This document shows positions 39,450 to 48,264 of a DNA stretch of 64,000 nt, one piece after another. The notes beneath the pieces are model-generated. The model saw nothing but the letters and a program-made list of their open reading frames with translations, searched no databases and had not been told where the DNA came from. The position numbers and the translations under genes are program-made. Position 1 is the stretch's first letter. Each line of letters starts with the position of its first letter. The stretch covers positions 62,001 through 126,000 of the forward strand of contig NZ_FMID01000004.1 of the NCBI RefSeq assembly GCF_900095385.1, given 5' to 3'. The stretch is from Methanoculleus chikugoensis. Lineage in GTDB: Archaea > Halobacteriota > Methanomicrobia > Methanomicrobiales > Methanoculleaceae.

Positions 39450-40646
39450 TCACCGGTTCTCGCGATGTCTTCTTCCCGCTACCAGGAGGCAGATGAACGC
39501 GAGTGCTGCAGCAACCGGGGCCGGGGAGAGCGGCAGGTTCAGGCCCGACGACGAATCGGACTGAACCGTGAAGACCATATCCTTCGAATCGGTCGTTTTG
39601 CCTTCGAAGACGGCGCAGGTCTTCATCGTGTACTCCCCAGGCTCTTTCGGGGTGTAGTACGCGGTCAGGGGATCCTCCGAGAAGACCAGAACGGTCATCT
39701 CGTCGCCGGTAATGACGTCGACAAGGCTCCCGCCCCGGTAGATCTCGCCTGAGAGTTTGGCCCTCGTCGCGATCGACCCCGAGTTCTTGAAGAGCCCGGT
39801 GATCTTGATCGGCTTGCCGACGACGAGCGCTCCGTCGTAGTTGAGATCGATCAGTTCACCCTGGCGGGTCAGGGACCCTAGCGTCTGGATCTCGAAGGTG
39901 CGCCCCTCCTTCCCCAGGACCTCTCCGCGGAGCGAGACCGTCACGTTCGCCAGGTAGGTTCCGGTGGGGAACCCCTCGTTTGGCCAGCACACGACGATCT
40001 GTTCCGTGGTTCCGGGGCGGACCGATCTTTCGGCCCACGAGACGGTGTCGACGACCGGCCCGTCACGGGAGATGACGGCGGTGATCTCAGGGGTCACCAC
40101 GACGTTTCCGGTGTTCTTGAACCCGACCTCAATCCCCAGCGGGACATCCACCTCGGTGTCTCTCACCACGATGCTCGTGACCTCGCCGGAGAGCTTCTCG
40201 ACGTCGGTCACCGTGATCTCCAGGGCGGACTTCGCCTGGAGGATCATCCCCACCGAGCCGGGAATCTCCTCCCCGGGAACCGTCTCGACGACGACCGTTG
40301 CCGTATAACGGCCGTTCGCCGCGTCGTCGGGGACCGTCACGCGCATCAGGACAGGGGCCTGGCCATTCTCCGGGACGTAGACCTTCTCAATCTCCTCACC
40401 GTCTTCAATGGCAGAGAACCGGATCCAGTCCCCTGCGGAACCTTCGGTCTTGAGGACCACCTCAAAACCCGTATCGGAGGGGTTGAAGACGGTCAACGAC
40501 CGCTCGAAAGACCCTCCACGCAGCCCGTTCTCTATCGTCAGGCTGGAAGGTCCGACGGCTATGCCTGCAGCACTCACGGGCTGGCAGACGAGCGCCGCCA
40601 CCAGTACGATGACAGCGACCGTCGCCACCCTTCTTCTCAGATTCAT
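39450..40646 (-). CDS. Membrane-anchored Ig-like surface protein (cluster gene B)
   Basis: A 398-residue protein. It has a signal peptide (VIVLVAALVCQPVSA), a beta-rich body with two or three Ig/CARDB-like domains (SLTVFNPSDTGFEVVLKTEG, VGFKNTGNVVVTPEITAVIS, ITGLFKNSGSIATRAKLSG), and a single C-terminal helix (PVAAALAFICLLVAG) with a basic stop RRHRENR. The body faces outside, anchored in the membrane. It sits between two secreted paralogues, so it may anchor them. No exact family recognised. Confidence 0.75.
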   Translation of the reverse strand: MNLRRRVATVAVIVLVAALVCQPVSAAGIAVGPSSLTIENGLRGGSFERSLTVFNPSDTGFEVVLKTEGSAGDWIRFSAIEDGEEIEKVYVPENGQAPVLMRVTVPDDAANGRYTATVVVETVPGEEIPGSVGMILQAKSALEITVTDVEKLSGEVTSIVVRDTEVDVPLGIEVGFKNTGNVVVTPEITAVISRDGPVVDTVSWAERSVRPGTTEQIVVCWPNEGFPTGTYLANVTVSLRGEVLGKEGRTFEIQTLGSLTRQGELIDLNYDGALVVGKPIKITGLFKNSGSIATRAKLSGEIYRGGSLVDVITGDEMTVLVFSEDPLTAYYTPKEPGEYTMKTCAVFEGKTTDSKDMVFTVQSDSSSGLNLPLSPAPVAAALAFICLLVAGRRHRENR

Positions 40647-40764
40647 CGCCTCTCCTTCTTCTCAGTTGTCTTGGGCTACGTTCTCGCAGCCATAAATGCC
40701 GGTTGTTGCGCCGATCTTCGGCGCAAATCCGGCAGGATAGTCACAACCTCTACTGCACCCGACC

Positions 40765-41835
40765 TTACACGAGAACCTCGTCACACGACGGAGCAGCCCC
40801 GAGGATCATCGTGCCGTGCTTCTCGCCGGTGGTTCCCTTGAAGACCTCGAGGTAGAAGTCGAGCTCGTCCTGGTCGCAGAGCGTGAGGGCGTTCGGCAGG
40901 ACGACGGGCTCGAAGGGCTCGTAGTAGACCGCGTTGGCGTTATCGTTGCCCATGCGGGCGCCCCACTCGACGTTCCAGCCGTTCAGGCTCTCTCCAAGCT
41001 GCATGTCATCCTGCTGGATGGCGACCTGCAGGTGGGTGTTGCCGATGTTGCGGACGGTCGGGCGATTGTCACCCACGTTGAAGAGGGTGTTACCTGCAAC
41101 CCACTTGGGCACGTTGATGTTCACGCTGCCGTAGTTGACCGAGCTGAAGTCGATGTCAAAGGCGGTGACGGGCACGTACTCGAAGTTGTTGTAGAGCGGT
41201 TCGGCCCAGTTGTTGTTGTGGTCGATGGCGTTCGCCTCGACGAGGTAGTCGCCGGCGGGAGCGCAGTAGCAGAGGTCAGCCTGGCCGACCCAGAGAGCGG
41301 CGGTCCCCTTCTCGAGGTACTCGGTGAGGATAGTGTTTGCATCGTAGCCGTCAGCGACCTGCAGCAGACCGCGGTCCAGAGCACGCTGGAAGAACGTCAC
41401 GGCCTGGTCCTGGTTGTTGACTTTCGTGCCCATCACCTGGTACACGAACGAGCCGTTGCCCCAGCAGTTCTCCGGCTGGTAGACGTCCCAGGAGACGACG
41501 TTCACATCGCCGTTCTCCTCGTCATCATAGACGACAGCGTAATATTTAACAGTCTTCACACCGTTGTACGTTACGGGGGGTAGGAACTGGCTTCCCGGGA
41601 TAGCGTGTGTGGGATCGCCGTCCTCCCAGGATCCAGTGGCGTCAGCTTCCCATTTGCAGAGCACAATGGGGACTTCTCCTCCCCCTGTCGCAATCTGGGC
41701 CAACGTTTCAACATCTTCTCCATCTAGAGGCGTCTGGGTGCACATCGGCACCACTTCCGCCGACACCGGCAGGACCATGGCTGCCAGTATCATCATAACC
41801 GCGGTAGCGATACCTAGCGGTACTCGGATTTTCAT
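40765..41835 (-). CDS. Secreted surface protein (cluster gene A)
   Basis: A 356-residue protein with a signal peptide (IATAVMMILAAMVLPVSA) and a domain shared with gene C: PGSQFLPPVTYNGVKTVKYY, APAGDYLVEANA, FDIDFSSVNYGSV, PTVRNIGNTHLQVAIQQDD. It lacks the acidic and sequon linkers of gene C and is richer in Asn, Tyr and Cys. The start ATG at 41835 has GGAGAGATGA upstream. It is the first gene of the cluster with its own TATA box and a long leader (about 170 bases). Confidence 0.78.
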   Translation of the reverse strand: MKIRVPLGIATAVMMILAAMVLPVSAEVVPMCTQTPLDGEDVETLAQIATGGGEVPIVLCKWEADATGSWEDGDPTHAIPGSQFLPPVTYNGVKTVKYYAVVYDDEENGDVNVVSWDVYQPENCWGNGSFVYQVMGTKVNNQDQAVTFFQRALDRGLLQVADGYDANTILTEYLEKGTAALWVGQADLCYCAPAGDYLVEANAIDHNNNWAEPLYNNFEYVPVTAFDIDFSSVNYGSVNINVPKWVAGNTLFNVGDNRPTVRNIGNTHLQVAIQQDDMQLGESLNGWNVEWGARMGNDNANAVYYEPFEPVVLPNALTLCDQDELDFYLEVFKGTTGEKHGTMILGAAPSCDEVLV

Positions 41836-42023
41836 TTGTCATCTCTCCATAGATGTGGCTTCCAGGCGGTGGTTTGCGGGACGGGCCACCTGGCACAGTA
41901 GCGTGACCTCTTTCCCGGGTACCGGGACGGCCTTGCCTCATCGGTCGGCCGGGCGCCCATCGACATCCAACACGTTCCCCACCCGGCTGGCCTCGGCAGC
42001 TACCGTGACCAGGAGATGTCCAT

Positions 42024-42040
42024 CATATCATATATAGTTA
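42024..42040 (-). promoter_or_regulatory. Promoter of the surface-protein cluster
   Basis: TAACTATATATGATATG on the minus strand is a strong TATA match. The transcript would begin near 42005, leaving about 170 untranslated bases before gene A; no known riboswitch is evident there. Confidence 0.55.
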
Positions 42041-42284
42041 TCCCAAGCCGGGGGACCAGAAGGACTGTTGCGGACGATTATCTAAGGCAATGGACGTTGC
42101 TGAAAAGGTCAATTATAACCGATGCAGCATAAAAATAATTTTCACCGATTTGCCTCAATTATGGAAAAATCTGAGAGGTTTCAGAGCACACAAGAGGGGC
42201 GAAACTCGGGGGGCGAAATCACCCCGGCATCCCGACTCATGGTCTTTGGAAGGTACCGATTTTTGAAACCATAGACCATCGTTC
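42041..42284. other. AT-rich gap with an inverted repeat
   Basis: No gene is seen. ATGGTCT (42239-42245) and AGACCAT (42273-42279) form an inverted repeat just before the TATA box at 42285 and could be an operator. Confidence 0.3.
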
Positions 42285-42681
42285 ATTATTTAAAAACATA
42301 ACCTTTTTGTTCCGGAGGTTACCGACAGGAAGGAGCGGAGATCGCGTCTCGCCGGCGCGCCGAGCAGGCACCCGGCGCATGGGGCGCCGGATAGAACCAG
42401 CAGCGGCGCCGCAAAGACCGCCGGGAAGTCGTGATGTTGCTACGCCGGGCTACGGGACGCTTGCGGTCTCTCACGGACACCGGGAAGAACACCTTCGAGC
42501 CCTGGGAGACGTACGCGCCTTCCGGCCGGGGAGGGGGACTCTCCCCCCTTCCGGGTGGGGTTCTTCTCTGCCAGAGCCTGCCTACCCTCAATCGTGCCGC
42601 GGCCGGCTCTTTGCTCTTCTGGAGTTCCTGGGCCATTCTGTCCATTTCCTTTCGCATCCCCACGCGGCCCTCATCTTTTTT
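42285..42681 (+). ncRNA. Candidate structured RNA of about 360 bases
   Basis: ATTATTTAAAAAC at 42285-42297 is a TATA-like box with no plus-strand gene for 1.7 kb. A TTTTTT run at 42676-42681 would end a transcript beginning near 42318. Between them are strong stems: CCGGCGC-ATGGG-GCGCCGG, AGGGGGA-CTC-TCCCCC, GAAGAAC with GTTCTTC about 70 bases apart, and AGAGCC with GGCTCT. I could not match it to RNase P or SRP RNA signatures. A minus-strand frame also crosses the region, but its codon use is poor. Confidence 0.35.
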
Positions 42682-42791
42682 ATAGATTATCGGCCGTGCT
42701 GCGGAACACCACCGTGAGCGGTCGAGAACGATCGGGAAAAACCATCCCGGGCGAGATTGTACGGCGAACCCGAATGGTAACGGCACACTCT

Positions 42792-43919
42792 TCATTGCAG
42801 CGGCCCTCGCCGCATCCGCGGCTCACCGAGCAGCCACCCCGCGTACGGGACGCGGGCGAGAACCCGCACCGCCGCGTAACTCCCGAGCACCGCCGCGATA
42901 AAGACCGCCGGGTAGGTCAGCCAGTCCGCCCACGCGAGCCCCGTGAGCGAGGCCCAGAGACTCACAGCAGCGGCGATGACGAGCGGGTGGACGAGGTAGA
43001 TCGCGTAGGAGTGCTCCCCGAACGACCGGGCGGCGGCCGCGGAGAGGCCGCCCGTCTCCTCCAGCCGCCAGGCCGCGAGGACGAGCACCGCGATGACCGG
43101 GACGTAGTAGAGCGGCTCCAGGATCCGGTAGATGCAGAAGACCGCGAGCGTCGTGCTCGCGAGGCTCCCGTAACGGATCACGCTCGCGATCCAGATCCCG
43201 CCGAGGAGGAGGGCGCCCGCACCGGCCGCGGCGAGAAGCCACCCCGCCGGAACCGACCGGAGGGCCGAGCGGCAGTCATCGGTATGCCGGGCGACATGGA
43301 CGCCGAGGACGAAGTAGAGGAGGTGCGACGGAAAGAGACGGATCAGGACGGTATACCACTCCGGGCCCAGATACGCCCCCGCGATGTGGGCGCCCGCGTT
43401 CCAGAGGATCTGGATAATAAAGAGGGAGAAGAGGAGGAAGAGCGACGCACCGGCCCGGTCGAAGAAGTCGTAGCCCCGCACGATGAGCGGGAAGAGGAGG
43501 TAGAACTGGATGATCAGCACGAAGAACCAGAGGTGGTAGGCCGCGTTCCCGAGGAGGAGGGCTTCAGCAACCCTCTCCGGAGAAGGCACCCCGGAAAACC
43601 CGATCGTCCCCTCCACCGCGACCATGAGGTAGAACGCGGTGAAGAAGAGGTAGGGCACAAGGATCGCCTTCGCCCGGCGGCGGTAGAACTCACCAGGCGA
43701 GTAATTGCCCGCATACCGCGCCGCGAGCACCCACCCAGAGACGAAGATGAAGACCGGCACGGCGAAGTGGGCGCTGATATAGATGAAGACGTCGAGGAGG
43801 GCGAGCAGGTTCACGGCGGGAATCCGCGTGTAGTTCATCGAGACGTGGACGGCGATCACGGCGAGGGCGGCAAACCCCCGCATGTATTCAACCTCCCGGA
43901 ACCAGACCACCGCAGCCAC
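42792..43919 (-). CDS. Acyltransferase 3 family membrane protein
   Basis: A 375-residue protein with about ten membrane helices. It has the family N-terminus EYMRGFAALAVIAVHVSMNY with the catalytic-type His, FVSGWVLAARY, and RRRAKAILVPYLFFTAFYL. Such proteins acylate sugars or lipids of the cell envelope. It may modify surface glycans near the surface-protein cluster, but the promoter direction and gap do not show an operon. Confidence 0.85.
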   Translation of the reverse strand: MAAVVWFREVEYMRGFAALAVIAVHVSMNYTRIPAVNLLALLDVFIYISAHFAVPVFIFVSGWVLAARYAGNYSPGEFYRRRAKAILVPYLFFTAFYLMVAVEGTIGFSGVPSPERVAEALLLGNAAYHLWFFVLIIQFYLLFPLIVRGYDFFDRAGASLFLLFSLFIIQILWNAGAHIAGAYLGPEWYTVLIRLFPSHLLYFVLGVHVARHTDDCRSALRSVPAGWLLAAAGAGALLLGGIWIASVIRYGSLASTTLAVFCIYRILEPLYYVPVIAVLVLAAWRLEETGGLSAAAARSFGEHSYAIYLVHPLVIAAAVSLWASLTGLAWADWLTYPAVFIAAVLGSYAAVRVLARVPYAGWLLGEPRMRRGPLQ

Positions 43920-44041
43920 ACCTCTCTATCGCTCGCAGGACACTGTACCATGGCAGGCCGGGCATATAACTGCCCGCACGCGCAGCGGGTCGGGCACTAA
44001 TAATACAAGAAGACACCATCATATCCAGGAGAGTTGAGTCC

Positions 44042-44491
44042 ATGCAGTACTCGGAAGGACAGGTCGGCAGGGTCTTCACCGTCCGGATCGACGACGGAGA
44101 GGACTTTCTAAGAGAGATCCAGCGGTTTGTCGCGGCGATGAACATCAGGTGCGGCACGATCCAGTTCCTCGGCGCCGTCCGGTCGGCAACGATCGTGACG
44201 GGGCCGAAAGAGCCGGTCATCCCGCCGTCCCCGCGGGGCGAAGAGATATTCGGGGGCTGGGAACTCCTCGGGTTTGCGACCATCTACCCGGGGGAGGACG
44301 GGCCGTCCATCCACCTTCATACGGCGGCGGGGAAGGGGATACGGTCGCTCGCCGGGTGCCTCCGCGAGAAAGCGGAGGTCTACCTGGTGATTGAAGCGAT
44401 CGTCACGGAGTTCGTCGGCATCGCCGCGAAACGGCTCCCCGACGAGCAGACCGGCGTCAGCCTCCCCGTCTTCGACCGGATGCTCCCATGA
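44042..44491 (+). CDS. PPC-domain (DUF296) protein
   Basis: A 149-residue protein with the PPC fold: FTVRIDDGEDFLREIQRFV, IRCGTIQFLGAVRSATIV, SIHLHTAAGKG. The His pair in IHLHTAAG is the usual metal-site region. These trimers are predicted to bind DNA or nucleotides; function in archaea is unknown. The stop overlaps the ygiQ-like gene by four bases. Confidence 0.82.
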   Translation: MQYSEGQVGRVFTVRIDDGEDFLREIQRFVAAMNIRCGTIQFLGAVRSATIVTGPKEPVIPPSPRGEEIFGGWELLGFATIYPGEDGPSIHLHTAAGKGIRSLAGCLREKAEVYLVIEAIVTEFVGIAAKRLPDEQTGVSLPVFDRMLP

Positions 44492-46293
44492 CCGGGCAGC
44501 CCGAGTTCCTCCCGATGACGGTCGGGGAGGCGGAGCGGCTCGGCATCGACCGGTTCGACATCATCCTCGTCACCGGCGACGCCTACGTCGACCACCCCTC
44601 CTTCGGGACGGCGCTGATCGGGCGGGTCCTGTGGGACGCCGGCTACTCGGTCGGCGTCATCGCCCAGCCCGACTGGAAGAGCGATGCGGATCTGGGGCGG
44701 CTCGGCGAACCGCGGCTCTTCTTCTCGGTCTCGGCGGGAAACGTCGATTCACTGGTGAACGCCTTCACGCCGAACCTGAAGCGCCGGAGCTCGGACGTCT
44801 ACTCGCCGGGGGGGAGACTTCTCCGGCCCGACCGGGCGACCCTGGTCTACACCGACCGCATCCACGCCCTCTTTCCAAAGACCCCCATCGTCATCGGCGG
44901 GATCGAGGCGAGCCTCCGGCGGTTCGCCCACTACGACTACTGGTCCGACTCCGTCCGGCAGTCCATCCTCGCCGACGCCCCCGCCGACCTTCTCGTCTTC
45001 GGGATGGGCGAACGCCAGGTGGTCGCGATCGCCGACCGCCTCGCGGCCGGAGAGACCGCGAGGGACCTCACCGAGATCCCCGGCACCGCTTACCGGATCG
45101 AGAAGAAGGTCTGGCGGGGCATGGACCAGTCCGGCTACGTCGTCCTCCCCGGCTACCCGGAGGTGAAAGAGGACCGGTATGCCTATGCAAAGGCGTTTGC
45201 GATGCACTATGCCGAGCAGGATCCTCTCCGGGGGAGATCGGTGGCCCAGCCGCACCCGAAGACCGTCGTCGTCCAGAACCCGCCGGCGATGCCGCTCTCA
45301 GGCGTTGAACTCGACCGGGTCTACGAACTCCCCTACACGCGGAGAGCCCACCCCTCCTACACCGAGCCCATACCCGCCCTCGAACCTGTCAGGTTCTCGG
45401 TCGTCACCCACCGGGGATGTTTCGGGGCCTGCTCCTTCTGCGCCCTCACCCACCACCAGGGCCGGATCATCCAGAGCCGGAGCGCGGACTCGATCGTCCG
45501 CGAGGTGGAGCGGATGGCAACGATGCCGGAGTTCACCGGGGTCGTCCAGGACGTCGGCGGGCCGACGGCAAACATGTACGGCATTCACTGCGGCCGGTGG
45601 GAGAGCGACGGCACCTGCCCCGACCGCCGCTGCATCGACTGCCCCGCACTCGACCGGAGCCACGAGGAGCAGATTCGCCTGCTCCGGCGCATCCGCAAGA
45701 TCCCGGCGGTGAAACGGGTCTTCATCGCGTCGGGCATCCGCTACGACCTGATCGGTCCGGAGGACCGGGAGTATCTCACGGAAGTCTGCGCCCACCACGT
45801 CTCCGGGCACCTCAAGGTCGCGCCCGAACACGTATCGGAACGGGTTCTCGCGTCTATGGGAAAGCCCTCCCGCGAGGCTTTCGACGCCTTCCGCGAACGG
45901 TTCGAGGCTCTCCAGGAAGGGAAGAAGAAACGGCAGTATCTCGTCACCTACCTGATGTCCGGCCATCCCGGGTGTCGGATCGCCGATATGGTCGAACTCG
46001 CCGAGTACGTCCGGGACACCGGGCTCTACACCGAGCAGGTCCAGGACTTCACGCCGACCCCGATGAGCATCTCGACGACCGTCTACCACACCGGGCTCGA
46101 CCCCTTCACCCTCGAAGAGGTCTACGTCCCGAAAGACCGCGAGAAACGGGTTCAGCGGGCCCTCATGCACTACCGCGACCCGGCAAACTACGGGCTCGTC
46201 TGCGAAGGGCTCCGCGCCGCCGGGAGGGAAGACCTCATCGGGAGCGCGTGGAAGTGTCTCGTCCCGGCGAGGCGGAAGAAGAAAAAGGTGTAA
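44488..46293 (+). CDS. YgiQ-family radical SAM protein
   Basis: A 601-residue protein with the radical SAM motif CFGACSFC in HRGCFGACSFCALTHHQGR. The N-terminal B12-binding-like or UPF0313-type region includes ITGDAYVDHPSFGTALIGR and PIVIGGIEASLRRFAHYDYW. A second Cys cluster, CPDRRCIDCPALDRSH, follows. Function unknown, family widespread. It is coupled to the PPC gene. Confidence 0.9.
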   Translation: MTGQPEFLPMTVGEAERLGIDRFDIILVTGDAYVDHPSFGTALIGRVLWDAGYSVGVIAQPDWKSDADLGRLGEPRLFFSVSAGNVDSLVNAFTPNLKRRSSDVYSPGGRLLRPDRATLVYTDRIHALFPKTPIVIGGIEASLRRFAHYDYWSDSVRQSILADAPADLLVFGMGERQVVAIADRLAAGETARDLTEIPGTAYRIEKKVWRGMDQSGYVVLPGYPEVKEDRYAYAKAFAMHYAEQDPLRGRSVAQPHPKTVVVQNPPAMPLSGVELDRVYELPYTRRAHPSYTEPIPALEPVRFSVVTHRGCFGACSFCALTHHQGRIIQSRSADSIVREVERMATMPEFTGVVQDVGGPTANMYGIHCGRWESDGTCPDRRCIDCPALDRSHEEQIRLLRRIRKIPAVKRVFIASGIRYDLIGPEDREYLTEVCAHHVSGHLKVAPEHVSERVLASMGKPSREAFDAFRERFEALQEGKKKRQYLVTYLMSGHPGCRIADMVELAEYVRDTGLYTEQVQDFTPTPMSISTTVYHTGLDPFTLEEVYVPKDREKRVQRALMHYRDPANYGLVCEGLRAAGREDLIGSAWKCLVPARRKKKKV

Positions 46294-46297
46294 GGTA

Positions 46298-46570
46298 TCA
46301 GCGCAGGGCTGAACTGACGGCGAACCCGGCGGCCATCGCGAGCGTCCGGTTCGGGATCCGGGGGATCAGCAGGGTCGTCACCGCGAGCGTGACCGCGAAG
46401 TTGGCCGCCGTCCCGGGGGTGAAGACGTCGCTCGCCATCCGCATCGTCGAGGAGCGCCATTCATGATGAGGCGACGAAGGAAGCGCCACCCGCTCCGCAA
46501 GGCCGCTCGCCGTTCGCATGGCCGTCGAACGCCACGAACCCGTCTCCGATACACGCTTCCTGCAGGGCAT
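46298..46570 (-). CDS. Possible small membrane protein with a duplicated N-terminal segment
   Basis: Up to 90 codons. The N-terminal half contains two similar segments, SWRSTAMRTASGL and EWRSSTMRMASDV, about 34 residues apart; the DNA is similarly duplicated. The C-terminal half (FAVTLAVTTLLIPRIPNRTL) could be two short membrane helices. A shorter start at 46438 (MASDVFTPG) is possible. It converges on the ygiQ-like gene with four bases between stops. Coding is uncertain. Confidence 0.35.
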   Translation of the reverse strand: MPCRKRVSETGSWRSTAMRTASGLAERVALPSSPHHEWRSSTMRMASDVFTPGTAANFAVTLAVTTLLIPRIPNRTLAMAAGFAVSSALR

Positions 46571-46595
46571 GGTAACCAGTGATGGGTTCCGGGGG

Positions 46596-46853
46596 TTACT
46601 TATTCCTATGGTCGGCGAACCCCTCCCGGATCCGGCGCATATGGTTCAGGTGGCAGGAGGGGCAGAGGGCTGCAAGGTTCCCGAGCGTATGGGAGCCGCC
46701 GCAGATCGCCGGTCGCCGGAGGTCGAAGTACGTCGATCCGGCGTCGAGCGGGGCGCTGCACCCGGCGCACCGGTTGTCCTGCCGCTCAAGGACGGCCCGG
46801 ACAGCCTCGTGCGTGAGATACGCATCTCCGATAGGCATATCGTCGAAGTACAT
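46596..46853 (-). CDS. Small HNH-like zinc protein
   Basis: About 85 residues with two CxxC pairs (CAGC and CPSC) followed by HLNHM, and SHTLGNLAALCPSCH like the second half of an HNH nuclease fold. The first histidine of the usual EIDHI motif is replaced (YFDLRRP), so nuclease activity is doubtful. A TATA-like GGTATATCATC at 46904-46914 supports the ATG at 46853; a GTG at 46883 is an alternative. Confidence 0.6.
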   Translation of the reverse strand: MYFDDMPIGDAYLTHEAVRAVLERQDNRCAGCSAPLDAGSTYFDLRRPAICGGSHTLGNLAALCPSCHLNHMRRIREGFADHRNK

Positions 46854-47000
46854 CGCGGCATGAGTCCCGCGCTCAGGTATCACGCGGAGAAATTATTTTT
46901 CCAGATGATATACCTTACGGTTCTGCACCGGGTTACAACACCCGAAAAGAGAGAGATCTGTACCGGTGAGCGAGATGCAGGCGCATTCCCGACCCGGAAT

Positions 47001-47300
47001 TCAGGGGGGAGGTGCAACCCGTTCGACGGTCCCGTTCACGAGACCCAGCCCCGACTCCGCCAGGTCCATCAGGCGTTCGAGATACCCGACTCCCGCTTCA
47101 AGCCACCCGAGCACGTCGCGGGCGAGCGAGATCAGATCGGCACCGAACTGCACGAGCCCCTCGATAACCTCCCGGATCGATTCGACCGTCTCGAAGACGC
47201 GCTCCGGTGCGTCGGAGTCGGGCAACGGAATGGCGGGAGTCCCCGCGCTTCCCGCCGCTACGACGACAACGAGGAGCAGGACGAGAGCGATCATCCTCAC
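47001..47300 (-). CDS. Small secreted or membrane-anchored protein
   Basis: A 99-residue protein with an N-terminal hydrophobic segment (MIALVLLLVVVVAAGSAG) followed by an amphipathic helix-rich body (VFETVESIREVIEGL, YLERLMDLAESGL). GGTGAGGTGG precedes the GTG start. No family recognised. Confidence 0.55.
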   Translation of the reverse strand: MRMIALVLLLVVVVAAGSAGTPAIPLPDSDAPERVFETVESIREVIEGLVQFGADLISLARDVLGWLEAGVGYLERLMDLAESGLGLVNGTVERVAPPP

Positions 47301-47480
47301 GCCGCCACCTCACCGGCCGGAGCGCCGACGAAGCGGAGGATAGACGGTCCATTCCGCATAAAGATCGTTACGGCATCGATCGCTATTAAGCCGTCCGCTC
47401 CGTGGTTCTCAAAAAACTGCTGAGGGCATCTGGTGAAGAAAGAGAAAAGATCAAGTACCCAAAACGGAAGATATTCCGGT

Positions 47481-48167
47481 ATGCAGTACGAGATCACCGG
47501 AGACAACCTCCAGATGGTGACCCTCCGCCTCGCCCCCGGCGAGAAAGCCTGCGCCGAGGCCGGCGCCATGGTCAACATGAGCGGGAACATGCAGATGACC
47601 ACCAACATGAAGGGCGGGCTCTTCAAGGGACTCAAACGGATGATGACCGGCGAGGGGCTCTTCATGACGGAGTTCACCCCCGAGGGCGGGGAAGGGTTCG
47701 TCTCGTTCGCCGGGAACGTCCCGGGGAAGATCTTCACCCTCGACATCAACGGGAACGAGTTCATCGCCCAGAAGGACGCGTTCCTCTGCTCCGAGCCGGG
47801 CATCGACCTTGATGTCGCGTTCACGAAACGCCTCCGGTCGGGCGCGTTCGGCGGCGAGGGGTTCATCCTCCAGCGGCTCTCCGGCAGCGGGAAGGCGTTC
47901 CTCCACTGCTGCGGCGACATCATGGAGATGACGCTTGCGCCGGGCGAGGTGGTCAAGGTCGAGACGGGGCTCGTCGTCGGGTTCGAGAGCACCGTCGACT
48001 ACAGCATAGCGCTCGCCGGCGGCGTGAAGACCGTCTTCTTCGGCGGCGAAGGACTCTTCCTGGCCACGCTGACCGGGCCGGGCAAGGTCGTCATGCAGTC
48101 GATGGATATCGCGAAACTCGCCTCCTCCCTGATACCCTACCTCCCCATCCAGAACTCGTCGGGATAG
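47481..48167 (+). CDS. AIM24/TIGR00266-family protein
   Basis: A 228-residue beta-rich protein: LQMVTLRLAPGEKACAEAGA, GGLFKGLKRMMTGEGLFMT, AGGVKTVFFGGEGLFLATL, and SGSGKAFLHCCGDI. It matches the widespread AIM24-like family, a double beta-barrel of unknown function. The start at ATG 47481 fits the family; a longer frame upstream does not. Confidence 0.88.
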   Translation: MQYEITGDNLQMVTLRLAPGEKACAEAGAMVNMSGNMQMTTNMKGGLFKGLKRMMTGEGLFMTEFTPEGGEGFVSFAGNVPGKIFTLDINGNEFIAQKDAFLCSEPGIDLDVAFTKRLRSGAFGGEGFILQRLSGSGKAFLHCCGDIMEMTLAPGEVVKVETGLVVGFESTVDYSIALAGGVKTVFFGGEGLFLATLTGPGKVVMQSMDIAKLASSLIPYLPIQNSSG

Positions 48168-48264
48168 TGAAAACTACCCCACCCTTGCGGACCGGGCCTT
48201 CTCACCCATCATCCGCAAGCCCCGCAGAGGTAACCTGATAGTTCGCGAAACCCAAGATTAGGGT

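Noticed and set aside
42285-42681. RNase P RNA or SRP RNA
   Set aside because: I could not find the conserved RNase P GAGGAAAGTCC-like core or the SRP helix-8 GGAA loop with its AGCA bulge; kept only as an unknown RNA candidate.
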